A DNA stretch of 64,000 nt, taken from positions 3,906,001 to 3,970,000 of the forward strand of contig JAXRKN010000043.1 in NCBI GenBank assembly GCA_038502055.1. Reading direction: 5' to 3'. Below are positions 37,811-50,952 of this stretch, in pieces. The notes under the pieces are model-generated. The model was given only the letters and a program-made list of their open reading frames with translations. It was not told where the DNA came from and searched no databases. This DNA is from Tanytarsus gracilentus. Taxonomy: Eukaryota; Arthropoda; Insecta; Diptera; Chironomidae. The stretch's first letter is position 1. Every line of letters begins with the position of its first letter. Made by a program: the position numbers and the translations under genes.

Positions 37811-38253
37811 CAATCAAGGTGATATAAATTGGAAAATTAAACTAAATTAAACTTGTTTATTTTTTTCGTTGAAAATTGACGAAATTTTTTTCTGTTGTGA
37901 GTGAATTAAAATTTGAATTTTGAATAGCCGTTAGAAAATTTAGTCTAAAGTTTACCCTCGAATGTATTATTTAAACTTCAGAGCTTTCAAATATTTTTTT
38001 CTGCTGATTTCGATTCGATTTTCTGAAAAAACTAAAATTTAGGTAGGAAATGTATATTCATTTCGTTTAATTTTAATCAATACTTGTAGATAAACATTAA
38101 GTAAATCCAGCCTACCTGAAGAGTGCTCTCAATTCATTGTGGTCAGGCCAAAAAATTAAATTTCATTCATCAGAGAATTTTTTGTTACCTAATCGATCGC
38201 TGGATCTTTCTCGCTATTTTGTTGCTAATTTAGTTTTTAATTCTTTTCTAGTC
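37811..38253. promoter_or_regulatory. Divergent promoter region, ZNF511 / UQCRQ
   Basis: 443 bp between divergent starts. A likely splice acceptor (TTCTTTTCTAG) ends two bases before the UQCRQ ATG, suggesting a 5' UTR intron there. The open frame running into UQCRQ from 38137 is then mostly intron. Confidence 0.45.
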
Positions 38254-38558
38254 ATGGGTCAACATTTTGGTGAGTTGGCAAAAGTTCGTGGAATTGTGAT
38301 CCACAAGATCTCGCCATACGAGCAAAAAGCTTTCGCTGGAGCCATTTCACATGGAGTACCAAACACTTTCCGCAGAATCAGTGCTCAACTTTTTCGAGTA
38401 GCTCCTCGTAAGTCATTCTAACTTATGCATATACCAAACTAATTTAATAATTTGTCTTTTTAGCATTCATTGTCGGCTATTTATTCTACAGCTACATCGA
38501 AGGCATCCATGATGGCCTCATGCGCAAAAACCCAAAAGATTTCGAGAATGATGTTTAA
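38254..38558 (+). CDS. UQCRQ: Cytochrome b-c1 complex subunit 8 (QP-C, ubiquinol-binding protein)
   Basis: Small single-pass subunit of mitochondrial respiratory complex III, in the inner membrane. Exons 38254-38407 and 38464-38558 join in frame (RVAP-PFIVGY) to give 82 residues, the same as mammals. MGQHFGELAKVRGIVIHKISPYEQKAFAG at the N-terminus includes the conserved ISPYEQ and AF motifs; the hydrophobic segment PPFIVGYLFYSYIEG is the transmembrane helix; the end is KNPKDFENDV. There is no cleavable presequence, as expected for this subunit. A poly(A) signal AATAAA sits at 38569-38574, 11 bases after the stop. Confidence 0.97.
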
Positions 38559-38568
38559 ATTAATTCCA

Positions 38569-38574
38569 AATAAA
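38569..38574 (+). terminator. Poly(A) signal of UQCRQ
   Basis: Canonical AATAAA shortly after the stop codon. A second A/T-rich AATAAA-like hexamer follows about 30 bases later. Confidence 0.7.
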
Positions 38575-40043
38575 CACTATAGAGAAACTGTCATGCTGAA
38601 ATAAAAATATTTAAACTTAATTGGAAAAATATTTTTTGTGTTTTAAAAAACTTATTTATTGAACTTCGTCAAGTACATACAAATCGGTTTCTTTACTTTT
38701 CCAAAATTTTATTATTATCGACTTTCTTAGTTAGTTTCACGGGTATTTTTGATAAATTTTATTCGTTTCAAAAGAAAACTTGTGTGTGCTGTGTATGTAA
38801 AAAGATTTTAATGCCAAATAGAAAAAGGAAAAGAATTTCTTTCAATCAGTCAATCGCGTTTCATCTTACTTTCTAATTCCTCTAAGTGAGTGTCTTTGCG
38901 GAACCAAATTTTTATATCCTTCCCCTTACAATCTTTTTTTCTTCAGAATCAATATTTGTTTTTAGCCTCTGGTGTTAATCTATTTTAATATGAAAGTATT
39001 ACGTTGAGTTGTGAATTAGGAGTCAATTATAAATTTTAAAACAAATCAAGAGTTTTAAGATGATTTCTAGTTCAATTTAAAAGGTATTTTTTTGTGAGCA
39101 AATTTTATCGTTCATAAAGTTCATGCACATATAAATTGTTTCTTTCAAGATTGCTTTTTTTTAATGTGTTTAAATTAACAAAGTGCTCTCTGGTGTACAT
39201 CAAATAAAATCATTTTTCTTGAACAGCATAAAATAAAATTTAAAAAATCTAAAATGATAAAGTTTTAAGATGAGGAAAATATTGCGATAAGGATACATTA
39301 AGAAAATGATAGATACATCGCATTAGCAGAAAGGAAATGAATATAATAAAAAAAATATAAATTGAGAAATATCACATTTTATGTCTTTAAATATTTTTTT
39401 TCTTCGTTACCATCATTCGTCGCCTATTACAAGTTACAACTGTTTTTTTTTCACAACAAAAAGTTCGACATTTATACTAAAATCTACATTAGTTGCTTGT
39501 GTGAGTTTATAGTTATTAAATTAATTTAAAAAGTTTTTCATATAACGTGCTTGTATGCTTGCTTATTAGAAACCTGGATTAAAAAATTAAATCTTCTTTG
39601 ACACATGATTATGCGAAAATATGCGCTCACGCATTTGTGGGGAATGATTATCGCTTTCATACAACCTAATTTTGCCTAAATTAATTTATATTTTTATTTA
39701 TAAGGATGATAACAATAAAAAATAGGATGCAGTAAATTATGTACACGGAAAACGATATAATAAATAGATCAGAACAAAAAGGCTCATCACTTAAAAAAGT
39801 AATAAAATTGAATTAATGTTAAATTTTGGTGTAAAATACTTTGATTATTTTCAGTTATTTCACCCTTCGCGTCTCACACACAATTATTTTTATTTTTACT
39901 TTCACCTTGTCATCAATTAATTATACTGATCAACTTATTTAAATAATCTTTGTCTATCATGCGTTTGAAAAATTCCGGCCAAACCAAAAGTGGCTTAAAA
40001 GTTAAACGAAGTCACCTTTAAACCCTTTCAGCTCGAATTAGTC
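38575..40043. other. Convergent intergenic region, probable SORL1 3' UTR
   Basis: 1.5 kb between UQCRQ and the SORL1 stop. It is AT-rich with no open frame of note. Most of it is probably the 3' UTR of SORL1, since UQCRQ has its own early poly(A) signal. Confidence 0.5.
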
Positions 40044-43000
40044 TCAAGTAAGCACTAACGGCTCGTCATCTGCATGTGAGAATGCAGATGGAACTTCCTG
40101 ATGAAGATCATCGTCGTCGAGAGCATCGCCTATTCGCGTTGCTCCCGTCTTTGTATCGTAATGTGAATTTGCGAAGCGACTGAATGAAGTTTGAAGACGT
40201 CGATGTCGTTGTATGAGGAACATAATAGCGCCGCCCATTGCGGCAATTAAGAAGAGTGAAAATAAGAAATACCAAGCACCACCTGATGAGCTTGCGCCTG
40301 TTGTTGAAAACGCATCTGGCTGAACTTCAAATATTTCCGTGTCTCCAATGTCGGAATAGAGACCCTTTTAAAAAACATCAATTAGCTATAAATTTTATAA
40401 CTTTATAGTTTTTTGTATTTACCTGTTTGGTCTTTATTCTCACACCGATATTAAAGACTTGACCAGCTGATAGAACACCACCTAAGTGACTTGGATGTAC
40501 TAAAATTGGCGGCTGATCAGCCTCGAGAATGATAATTGGCTCCTTAGTCTTCTCCTCAATCGTACCCGCTCCCGGACGAACGACTGCCTGATATGTAAAC
40601 CTAAAAATAATTTTATTTTAAATTATTTTAATTTATTTCATTTTATTATCTTACTTCTCATTAGTCATATCCTTGACTTCTCTCCACGCGACCACATATG
40701 AGCCATTCTTTTCGGGATAAATGCTCATGAGACGCGGTGCTGGAAGAGGCATTGCTGCCGCAATTATGTTCGCTTTAACTGAGTCTTTCACATCTGTCGT
40801 TACGGAAATTTCGTATTTGGCACCTCGAGGAATTTCGTGGAAAGTGTGTCGGAGGGTATCATTGGTTTTTGACTCAACTTTAACGTGCGTAGTTCGATTC
40901 AAAACAACCTCACGCATTGTTATCTAAAGAAAAGAACAAATAATTATTGTAACATCAAGTTATCAAATTTTAGTTAAAACTTACAATATAATTTGGATAT
41001 CGATTGCTACTCAATGAACATGAGTGATCCCATGAAATTTCCATTGTGTGTTTAGTGTCGTCGAATGAAACTGAAAGATTTTTAGGTGGTTTTCTCTCAC
41101 TGAAATGTGTCTCAATGGCTCTCGGATTTTTTCCCAATGGCCCTGGACCTGTTGGACCTATAATGCCCACGCTAATGAGATATGATTGACATTCGTAGAG
41201 ATCGGAGAGAAGGAATGAGGTCTCTTCTGTTTTGTGCTTTGGAATATCGAAAAGCTCTTCCAAATTTGTTCCATAGTAGATGCCATAAATTAATTTGGAA
41301 GAGGGCATGGGCATCGATGGTATTGACCATGACAAGCGAATGTTATCGCCCTCACGTGTTGTCTGAATGTTGGGAATTTCAGGAAGCGGTGTGCCGTTTC
41401 GTTTTAATATTAAAGATTGAGACCTGCCCGTGTAGTTTTTGACGAAGGCCGAAACACGAGCGACATATTGTGCACCATTAACTATATTTTTAAGCTCAAC
41501 GGTCGTGTCAGTTGTTTTGATTGGTTCGATACGTGGATAGGGATTAGGGAGAACTAATTGAATAATGTATCCATCTGCCTTCTTAATCTTATTCCATGTT
41601 AAGGTCATACTTGTGTCATCCATGTGTTTTAATGCCAATCCAGCGATTGAATCAATATTAGATGTTCCGTCGAACAGAAGCGTGCAAATTTTCGAAGATA
41701 ATCCTTCGTGTTTTCTATTTTTAGCCTTCACCCAAAACTCATAGGTAATATTTCCCTGGAATTCAGATTCAATTATGAGCGAAAGTTCAGCGGCACTGAC
41801 TCGAATAATTTGTGCGCTTGATGTGCGTTGTAATTGAGATCGATAATAGACTGAATAGCCTTCCAAATGGCCGTTTGCTTTGACGGGAGGAGCCCAACTG
41901 ACTTGAACCCGTGATCCATTAATTTGTACTGACGAAACGTTAATGGGTTCCATTGGTACTCCTTCGGCAGTCGCAACCTCATAATACAAATAAGGTACGA
42001 ATTCTTTCGACGATTCCTTAATTCTCACATAAACTGTCACATTGTAGAGTGTAAATGGTTCGAGATTAGAGAAACGAAACTCTGTTGCCTCTGTCCAAGT
42101 GGTATTTTTCCAAGCGCCGCCACTATAGATAGATGGTAAATACTCGAAAGTCATATTTTGCGGTACAGCAATCCACCAGTAGATAAGAAAACTTGTTGCA
42201 TTCAGCATACGTTCGTTGACACCGATTGTAACGACCTAAATGTATGTGGTTAATTTAAAGTGGTTTTAAAGTTAAAATTTATAAAAATTTACCTGATAAA
42301 CTCTCTGCTTATTTTTGCAGTCGTGTTCATCGGCTCCATTTAAACAATCGACAGCTCCATCGCTTGATTTAGAGAATTTTAAATTAAATTAAAATCTAAA
42401 TTTTAATTTTAAAAACTCACCAAACTTTCATGAGTGGGAAACATGTGTCGTCGCATGAGAATAATCCTGGCTTGTTTTTACAATCGTTATTAGGTATGGC
42501 ACTGGAGTTAGTCTTAAACCTGCACAAATCTTCATCGCTTCCATCTGCACAGTGCTTAATTCCATCGCAATATTTCTCCATTGGCATGCAATTTCCATCG
42601 CTTCTACATCTAAATTCATTTGAAGCACACGTTGCTCTATTGGCTGGACAATTTTCTTCGTCTTCGCCTAATTTATTTTATAAGTTACTAAGAGAAATTT
42701 GAATTATTAAAAAATTTACCTCTTCCGCAATCAGCAAAGCCATCGCACACATATCGTCTTGAAATGCAAACACCCGTGTCACATCTAAATTCATGCATGC
42801 CACATTTAATTGGTTTGGGAGCCTCTGTTGGTGTGATGACGATTGAAGAATTGTTATCATCTCGACTGCATCCTCTTTCGTCTGATCCATCACCGCAATC
42901 ATTAACAGAATCACATTTCCACCTAGAATAAAAAGTTAATATAGCAAAATTTAAATTAGTGAAAACATAAAACGACTCTGACACATTGCCCGTGCCTACA

Positions 43001-46000
43001 AGTTTAGGTTGCCCAAATAAAACTCACCAATAAGGAACACATTTAGCGTTTGCACACTTAAACATCCAATCTTGACAGACATTGCTGTCGAAATTGATGG
43101 GTGTCTTCTTGTTTGTTGTCTCCGGGATGGTTGTTGTGCAGTTTTGTTCATCAGACTTGTCAGCACAATCAGCTTCTCCGTCACTATAGAAAAAAAGTTA
43201 ATTTTCAGTATAATTTAATATTAAAATTAAAAGTAAAGTTACCATGTCCATGTCTTGTAGATGCATTTTCCATCGCCACAGCTAAACATCCATGGATCGC
43301 ATGTTGTATTTCTATTGCAATTTGTCTCATCCGATGCATCGGGACAGTCGGTGTCTGAATCGCATCTCCATTGAAATGGTATGCAAGCTCCAGTCGATAA
43401 ACATCTAAACTCTTCCTCCTTGCAAACAATCTCAGTTTGATTTTTCATTCCACAATTTTTTTCATCGCTGCCATCTCGGCAATCATTTTCCTGCAAACGA
43501 AAAATAATGAATAACTTGCTAGAATAATTTAAATTTAGCTCATCTCTAACCTTATCGCACACCCACTTCTTTGAAATGCAACGCTTGTTGTCGCAAGTAA
43601 ATTCATTATCTTTGCACTTGGGCTGCTTACAAGACGCTTCGTCACTTCCATCATTGCAATCTAATAGAAAATTTTATTAATTTAAAGTTATCTTTATATT
43701 TATGCAAGCACTTTTACCTTTTTCAAAGTCACATACAAAGTACTCGGGAATGCATTGTTGATCGGAGACACACGTGAACATGTGCGGAGGACAAGCTGGC
43801 TTATTTGAAGCGCATCCCGTCTCATCAGATCGATCTTTAACAGAATTTACAAATTTATTAAAAAAATATAAAGATTTTAAAAAAAGTATTCACCTCCGCA
43901 ATCATCTTCGCCATCACAACGGTAAGTTTGCGGAATGCAGAGTTTATTGGCGCATGAAAAGAAATTTGTCGCGCAAGTGTTGGCACTTTGAGCACACGAG
44001 TTATTTTGGAACGGCTTTTGATCGTCGGGACAGAGGCAGTCACGTCCGTTTGAGTTCAAATGCATGCCATCTGGGCAGAGACATTTAAATTGATTCTTGG
44101 GAGTTCCCACGCAAAAGTGAGAACATTGATGTGAATTATCGCTGCATCCATTTTGTCCCTCCTGAATTGAGTGTGCATAAATCTTAAGATCCATCAAATT
44201 TAGCATATCCTCGGCGACAGTTCTAATCATAATGCCATGATCTTTATCAGCTGAGAAAACACTCGACATTTTCCAATCTGACCAGTACATGAGTTCTTTG
44301 TGAACGGCAACGGCAAATGGATGTTCGACACGAGCATCAGAATGAAGGATTTTAGTAAAGCCCTTGCCATCGAGATCTGAGCTTGCGATATAGTCTTTCG
44401 AAGCGTCCACCCAATAAATTCTCTCGGCAATAAAATCAATTGTAATTCCATTGGGCCAAAAAACATCGGGCTGCGTGAAGAGTTCCTTTCTATCCTCACC
44501 ATCGAGATTTGCTCGCGAAACCGATGGATTAAATGCATTCCAATCGGTCCAGAAAATGTAGCCGGCCATCGGATGAACTGCAATTCCGCGAGGTTTCGCC
44601 AATTTTTCTGGCGGAATGACTGTTCTGCGCATTTTTTCGTGTGGGTGAGTTGCGACTTTTACAGCTTCAATTTTCAATCGCATTCCATCGACAAAATAAA
44701 GCATTTGACTTATCCAATCGTAGCTCATACCCTCGACTGATGCTAAACCGGTTTCAACGAGAACTTCTGGTGTTTCCGTTCCATTCAAGCACTGTCGTCC
44801 AATTACATCAGTCATGATATCGGCCCAAAATACACAATTGTTGGCAAGATCAAATTCAATTGCAATCACATTCTTTAGTCCCGTTACCGGAAAAATTTCC
44901 TTAACACCATCAGCCAAATTTATGCGAGTGATTCGATCACGCTGAGCAACAACGAGAAATTCCCCCGTCGATTTGAAAGGACAGGGTATCTGCTGAGGCT
45001 CATAGATAGAGGAAAATCCATTTAAGCACTCGTCACCCCCAATTTTTCGATATCCTTTTGTACGATTATAAAACAGCCCTGATTTACAAAATGACGGCAC
45101 CATGTAGGGATCGTATGTGGAGAGAGTTTTATTCTGTCGAATGCACCCTGAAGATGGACTTATGCGACTGAAGCCAGCATCACACTCGTAGTCCCATCTC
45201 GAGCATGTACAAATCTCTTGTCGAACCGGACGAACGTAGTCTTTTCCATTATGACAATTTGCGTGAGCTTTTCTACGCTGATATGTGTCTTGTCTGCCTA
45301 AAACACACGGCATAAAGCTATCTCCATTATGCGATTTTGGTGCCCAAAATTTATAATCGTCCTCGGTACAGTTTGAAGTGAAAGCATTCTTCAAATCAAT
45401 TTTAATTATTACCCATCGATGCTCGCTAACTTCTGAGCCGAAAAGTGTAAAACTTGTAGAATTGTTATTTGGTTCTGTCATTAGTCCATAGACTTTCAAG
45501 TCAGTACTATGAAACGAATACGAAGAGAATTTATCGCCTTCGTCTGTTGAATAGAGAATTTCTCTCGTTTCTCCCTTCGATTTGAAATACTTTACAGCCA
45601 CCAAAACTCCACCATGATCACCCATATTAAAGAAGTGATAGTTTTTCAATATTTGTTTCCATGTTAACCCAGCATCGCGTGAAATATATACGCCCGGATG
45701 TCCTTTTAATGATTTCCCAATTACGCCTGAGGCTAAAATAATGCCAGGTGCTGATTTTGAGCTCATAATTGTAACTGATCGCGTCACAGGATAGAGTTGA
45801 CTGAATTTCTGACTCAACTGAAGTGTACAGTCCTTGCATAAAATCATTTGTCCCTCGTCGTCGACAGTTGGTGCTGTAATTGGATTCCAAGTACTTCCAT
45901 GGTCAAAAGTAATAACGGAACCAAGGTTATCGGGTGAAATTGCATCTGCAGATGGCATTTTGATGATTTTTGAGGCAATATAAATTCCTCTTAGACCCTC

Positions 46001-49000
46001 AACCTTGTAGAGATCGGTGAACGCTTCATCGGCCGATTGTGTCAACCATGAGCTCTTCCAATTCTGCTCGGGAACATAGGTAAATACATTCTCAAGACTC
46101 ATAACGAACTTGATGTCTGTCATCTTCTCATTTGACTCCGATACATAGAGATGAGATATTTTTTCATTGTGTATTGCAGAAACGAAAATTCGTTTTCCCT
46201 CCACATCTGCTATGTGAATTGCTTTCACATCCAATTCCGTTATGAAGTCTGCCTTAACAAACGCTTCGCGACAATACGAGATGAGGAGCTTTGTATTGTT
46301 GAGGGCCTTCTGTGTCACAAACATGAAATCTCTTTTCACATAGAACTCCTGGACATTCTCGATGAGTGGATGGAATTTCTTTGGACCCTCTTTTAGCAAC
46401 TCTAAAGCATTGATGAAAATAACTGAAGACGAGTTTGTTGGTTCTTTTCTCTCAACGTAGAGATGCGATGCGATTCCTTCAATCGAAGACCAACTAAATG
46501 ACTTTACGTAGCTCTGAAGAACGTCAAATGACTCGCCAAAATTGGTAGTGATGTAGAGTCTTCGCTGTGGGTCGTCTTTATCGAGTATGAGAAAAGTCCT
46601 CGAATCACCCTCGTAAAAGGACACGTCTGATGGTTTGAATGACAGCAGATGGTTTTTGATAGATTTTCCCTTATCATCTGACGTAAAAATCGCATTGTTA
46701 TTGTTGTCGGTAAAAACAATCTATACGGCGAACAAAAGGTTAGTGTCTTTAATTTATACACAAAATTCATTGAGCTAACCGTATTAAATTTGGGATGAGT
46801 CACGAACAAATCCACCGTTGAATTTATTATCACTCCCGACTTGTTGAGGCTAAAGTTTTCTGTCTTGTCCTCGAACGTGTCACCATAATCGTAGGAAATG
46901 AAAACTGAAAGTGTTGCAAAAAAGAATTAATTTTAATTAAATGTCGACAGTGATAAGTGTATTGCTTACTTGTGGATGGCGTTGTTAACGTGTTGTTTGG
47001 ATCGTCATTTTGACCAAGTGGCGGATCTCGAGCCAAACAAATCATCACATCCGTGCCCTCACCAAGCCAATGAACCATCAGTTGAGCATGGGAATCCTTG
47101 AGAGCATTATACTGGAAGGAAGAGTAATAAAGTTAATGAAATGATTCATGCCGATTTTATGCCATTATCAAGTCACATAAACGCTGCTGATGATTAAGCC
47201 CGGATATTACAAAAATATTAACGACAAAATCTCTGATACAGAACATCATGGTACTCATACACATTAGTCAATCATAGTGGTGATTTATTTTTGATACATT
47301 GTATTACTCAGAATTTGCTCTAAATGTTTATTTCATAATTTCAAAGAATTTTTTCAATATCACGCTCTTTATGATTTTGAGGATGAACAAAGACAGTATT
47401 CTTCTTGCTTCCCCATTTAAACGTTATATATACAATGCGCTCAGCTGTTTTTCTTCTCTTCTTTCTCACTTTCGGCCACCGCAAACAGAATGTTGGTGCG
47501 AAATCATTATTGGGACAGTAGCGAATGCAGAGAAGCATGAAATTTAATACCATTTTTTGTCCAGTGTTATTTGACACGAAAGTAGCGTGGTGATAACATT
47601 GTGTGTCAAAATTTACACATGTAAATGAGCGTGAATCATTAAACTAAGTGTAGATATTTATGGTCGTTTCATATCAATCAAACCAAATACATTCGTAAAA
47701 CTAAACGTTCTCAATACTCGCCGACTACTCGCTTATCTTTCACTCTCTTATCATCAAATTAAAGCCAATTTAGATTAACGTGTAGATGTTGTAGTGAGAT
47801 ATAATTTGCCTTAAATTTTACTGATTTAAAACATTGTTGCACATGTGAAAGATTCTGTTGCTTTTTTTCTTGGCATGAACTTGATTTTATTTTATTTTTA
47901 ATATCTCTCCGTCACTCGCATCATCTCTGGTCTATATATGTTATTGAACCTTGTTTGTTTTGTGTTAAAAATTTGGCGATAAAATGCGATAAGATTTGTG
48001 AAAGAAGAATTTTGTTCAATGACCCATTCAATGATAAAAAAAATGTTTTACGCCTCAATTTTTGACAATCAATTTTATCGCTCACACATTTGTTTTGACA
48101 TTTTGGACTTTTTAATTGACGACTTTTATGCTATTTTAAAATATTCATATATGAATCATCAAATGTCTTTATTCCAATTTAAACCGAAAAATTCTTGAAG
48201 AAAAAAGTATCGAATGCACTAAATCTATATTTAATCTTTCCGTTTTTCAGTAAACAATTTTCGTCACAGAAAATATCACAAATGTTTATCGAAAAGTAAA
48301 GTGTCATTAAACTTTTACACATTCTCCTTTAAATAAATTCATTTGAAGATGCACGTCGGCATTCATGCAGAATATTATACAGTATATTTGAGAAGGTGCA
48401 AAATAGATCAAGTGTCAAGAGCCAAAGGAATTTAGTCACTTTTTTGAAAGCAAGCAGAATTCTTTTTTCATGACAATTTATTAAATTTGAAGTGCTGCAT
48501 AAATTAAGGAAAGAATATTAATTGATTAAAGAACAATCATACACTTTGACCTTTATTTTAAAGAGTTATTCATTCTACGAAAAATTAAGAATATTCAAAT
48601 GAATTTTTAAGTATTTCACATGGCAAATTTTTCACGAAAAAAAAATGTTTTTAATTTATAATTTTACAAATAAATTAAAATTAATTTAGTTTTACAAAAG
48701 TCGTCAGAGAAATTGTCACTCACATATTTATGTACGTAGTTGTTTTTGTTGAAAAGATTTAAGAGTTAAGAGCGAGTACATATATATAAATAAGGAAATA
48801 AAGTAAATTATTCAATCAAAAGAATAAACCTCTTTCTTCTCATTCTATTTGATAACTATATAATGTAACGAAAATCTAAGTGGACGTTGTTTACTATCAT
48901 CAAGCTCTCATTGTCATGCACGATTCTAGAAAATTAAATGGCTTAAAAGAAGTCAAATTCCTGTGGAGAATTTTGAAACAGCTGGAAGTCGCAACTGCAC

Positions 49001-49818
49001 ACAATAAACACTTTACGATATATATATAGATATAGATAGAGGGAAAAATCAATAATATCCACTTTAACGCGAAATAATGGAAAACTGTGTGTGCAGGAAG
49101 CAACAGAGCGAGGGAGGGTCGAAGATTTTACATTTTTCCCACCCTTACGCTCCCTATTTGTTTTGCTGCTATGTGCGAGGAGGTGGGGTCGAGAGTTCGT
49201 GGTGATGGAAATGAAATGAGATTCAGTGTCAACGTTGCTATATGCTCATGTAGAACACACAAAGAAATTAGCAACTCATTTCTCAAAAAAAAAACTCTTA
49301 CAGACGCTTTTTTGTATGTTATTATGTATCTTCTTCGTGTTCTTCTCTGTTCATAATTTTATTTTTTTGGAAGAGTTCTTCTCTATTGCTTACTTTTCTT
49401 TACTTCACATTCAAAAATGAGAAGAGGGAGAGAGAAAAAATCTCCAGCACATCAAAATTTACCGAAAATCAACTCTTTTTCCTTTCCGGAAGTTTCTTTT
49501 GGAGCACTTATTATTGGCTCCCGTCTTTAATCGCAGCGCATCGACGCATAATTTTCATTTGATAATTTAGGATAGTGAAAATTTTAGAGTTACCTTTGTT
49601 GTGATGTTTTTGAGGCCATCAGTCATTCGATCGGAACTCAAATCTCGACGGTATCGAGTGTGGAGAGCTTCCACTAAATCCTTATCGGTATTCTTAATCA
49701 CTAAAGGTTTACTAACTTCAGAATCATCATCAGAAATATATAGAAATTTATCAGTTTGGGTTGAAATTAAAACGATCGAATGAAGAATCAGAATTAGTGA
49801 GAAAATTAGTTTTTTCAT
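40044..49818 (-). CDS. SORL1: SorLA / LR11, sortilin-related receptor
   Basis: Type I sorting receptor of the Golgi and endosomes. Fifteen exons, minus: 49818-49594, 47111-46970, 46904-46780, 46720-43894, 43834-43718, 43660-43551, 43490-43243, 43183-43028, 42922-42720, 42667-42421, 42362-42293, 42235-40985, 40923-40655, 40600-40423, 40364-40044; 2162 residues (human 2214). Order: signal peptide (MKKLIFSLILILHS...), propeptide ending at a furin-like RYRR, VPS10 propeller with C-terminal cysteine module (about 76-720), YWTD beta-propeller (about 730-990), EGF-like module, nine LDL-receptor class A repeats (vertebrates have eleven), six FN3 domains, one transmembrane helix, and a tail of about 53 residues. 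The tail keeps FANSHY (retromer/VPS26 binding) and ends in acidic DDEPLVLT, resembling the GGA-binding DDVPMVIA. These tail motifs exclude sortilin and SorCS. Confidence 0.95.
47112..49593 (-). other. Intron 1 of SORL1
   Basis: 2.5 kb between the signal/propeptide exon and the first VPS10 exon. It is AT-rich, with short (TA)n stretches near 48779 and 49020, and no coding or RNA gene that I can support. Confidence 0.7.
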
Positions 49819-50287
49819 TTTATCTAGCACTTAATTAACACTTTAATCCTTTCTATCCAACTTTTAGACTTATTTTACATGCTTTAAAACACCTTATTGC
49901 ACTTATAAAACTGCCATAAAACCAAACTTTAAAATTTTTTACGTCTCTTCTCTTGCGCTCGCGTTTTTTTTCTGACTGAAGAAATAGTCGACCCCTCAGA
50001 AAGTGGAAGTGACTCAGCAAAAAAATTGAAATTTTGAATAATTTATTTCCGTTAAAATTAATTTTTCTGTGTTTAACCTGAAATCTATTGCGCTCTTCAA
50101 TTTTAATTATTTTAAGCGGATTTTGTTGTCTAGTTTTTATAAATTTTTAGCTAAATTCGAGCATTAAAAGATCTTAATCGAAAAATATCAAAAAACAGCA
50201 GTTAAACTGAGGTAAATTCTTATATATTATGAAAAATAAGAAACATGCGTCTACTTTAAAATTTAATTCATTTATTGGTAAAGCATC
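49819..50287. promoter_or_regulatory. Divergent promoter region, SORL1 / small gene
   Basis: 469 bp between divergent starts. A GAAGTGACTCAGC stretch near 50006 contains an AP-1/bZIP-like TGACTCA core. No TATA or DRE was noticed. Confidence 0.35.
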
Positions 50288-50743
50288 ATGGGAAAGCCGA
50301 AGGAATCAAAAAATTTGTTTGAAAAATCGTCATCGAACTTGAGTAGTCATGGTGGCATTCATAAGCAGCAATTGAAGGATTACAAGGACAAGAAGCAATT
50401 GGGAAAGATCACGAGTGCATTAAAGCGACGACCATCTTTCCGACAGTAATTATTTTAATTTTTAAAAGAAACATGCTTCAATTGTAATATTATTAGGTGC
50501 GTACCACGCGGACGTTGGCTCGAAAAAGAAGAAATTAAAGTGGTCCCAGAAACGAAAGAGATTCAGTTCTCGAAAGAACTCATGGCTGAAATTACAGAGA
50601 ACAATAAGATTTTCCAGAAAACACCAACGAAGGAACTGATTGCAAAGGCACGTCAGGAGATTGCTAATATGGGAAAGAACGAACCAACAACAGCAAAGCG
50701 AGCATTATTCACACGTAGCCTTGCAGTAGATTTAAGTTTTTAA
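50288..50743 (+). CDS. Small basic protein of unknown function
   Basis: Exons 50288-50445 and 50497-50743 join in frame (PSFRQ-CVPRGRW) to give 134 residues. I do not recognise the family. The sequence is lysine-rich with no signal peptide or membrane segment. The N-terminal half (residues 1-53) looks disordered; the middle RGRWLEKEEIKVVPETKEIQ and the helical ELMAEITENNKIFQKTP / ELIAKARQEIANMG look conserved-type. The C-terminus ends in TTAKRALFTRSLAVDLSF. Clean splice sites, a good start and a tight place between SORL1 and CEP120 (stop to CEP120 start 209 bp) support a real gene. The composition would suit a nuclear or ribonucleoprotein-associated factor, which is only a guess. Confidence 0.75.
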
Positions 50744-50952
50744 TTATTTGTCAAATTTTTCATCAAGCATGAGAGCGAGAGAGAACATAAAAAGTCAATT
50801 CCGTGAAACATATATTTTGACCGTTATTTTTTGAATTCACATCATTTTTTGTTTACAAACAAAACTTATTTATTTATTTAATTTTTAATCATAGCTATCT
50901 TTTGACAATTTTTCAAAGTTAATTTGTGAGACGACTTAATGCACATCAAAAA

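Noticed and set aside
38137..38253. N-terminal extension of UQCRQ from an upstream ATG
   Set aside because: The family starts at MGQHFGELA; a splice acceptor precedes the ATG and the extension lacks similarity.
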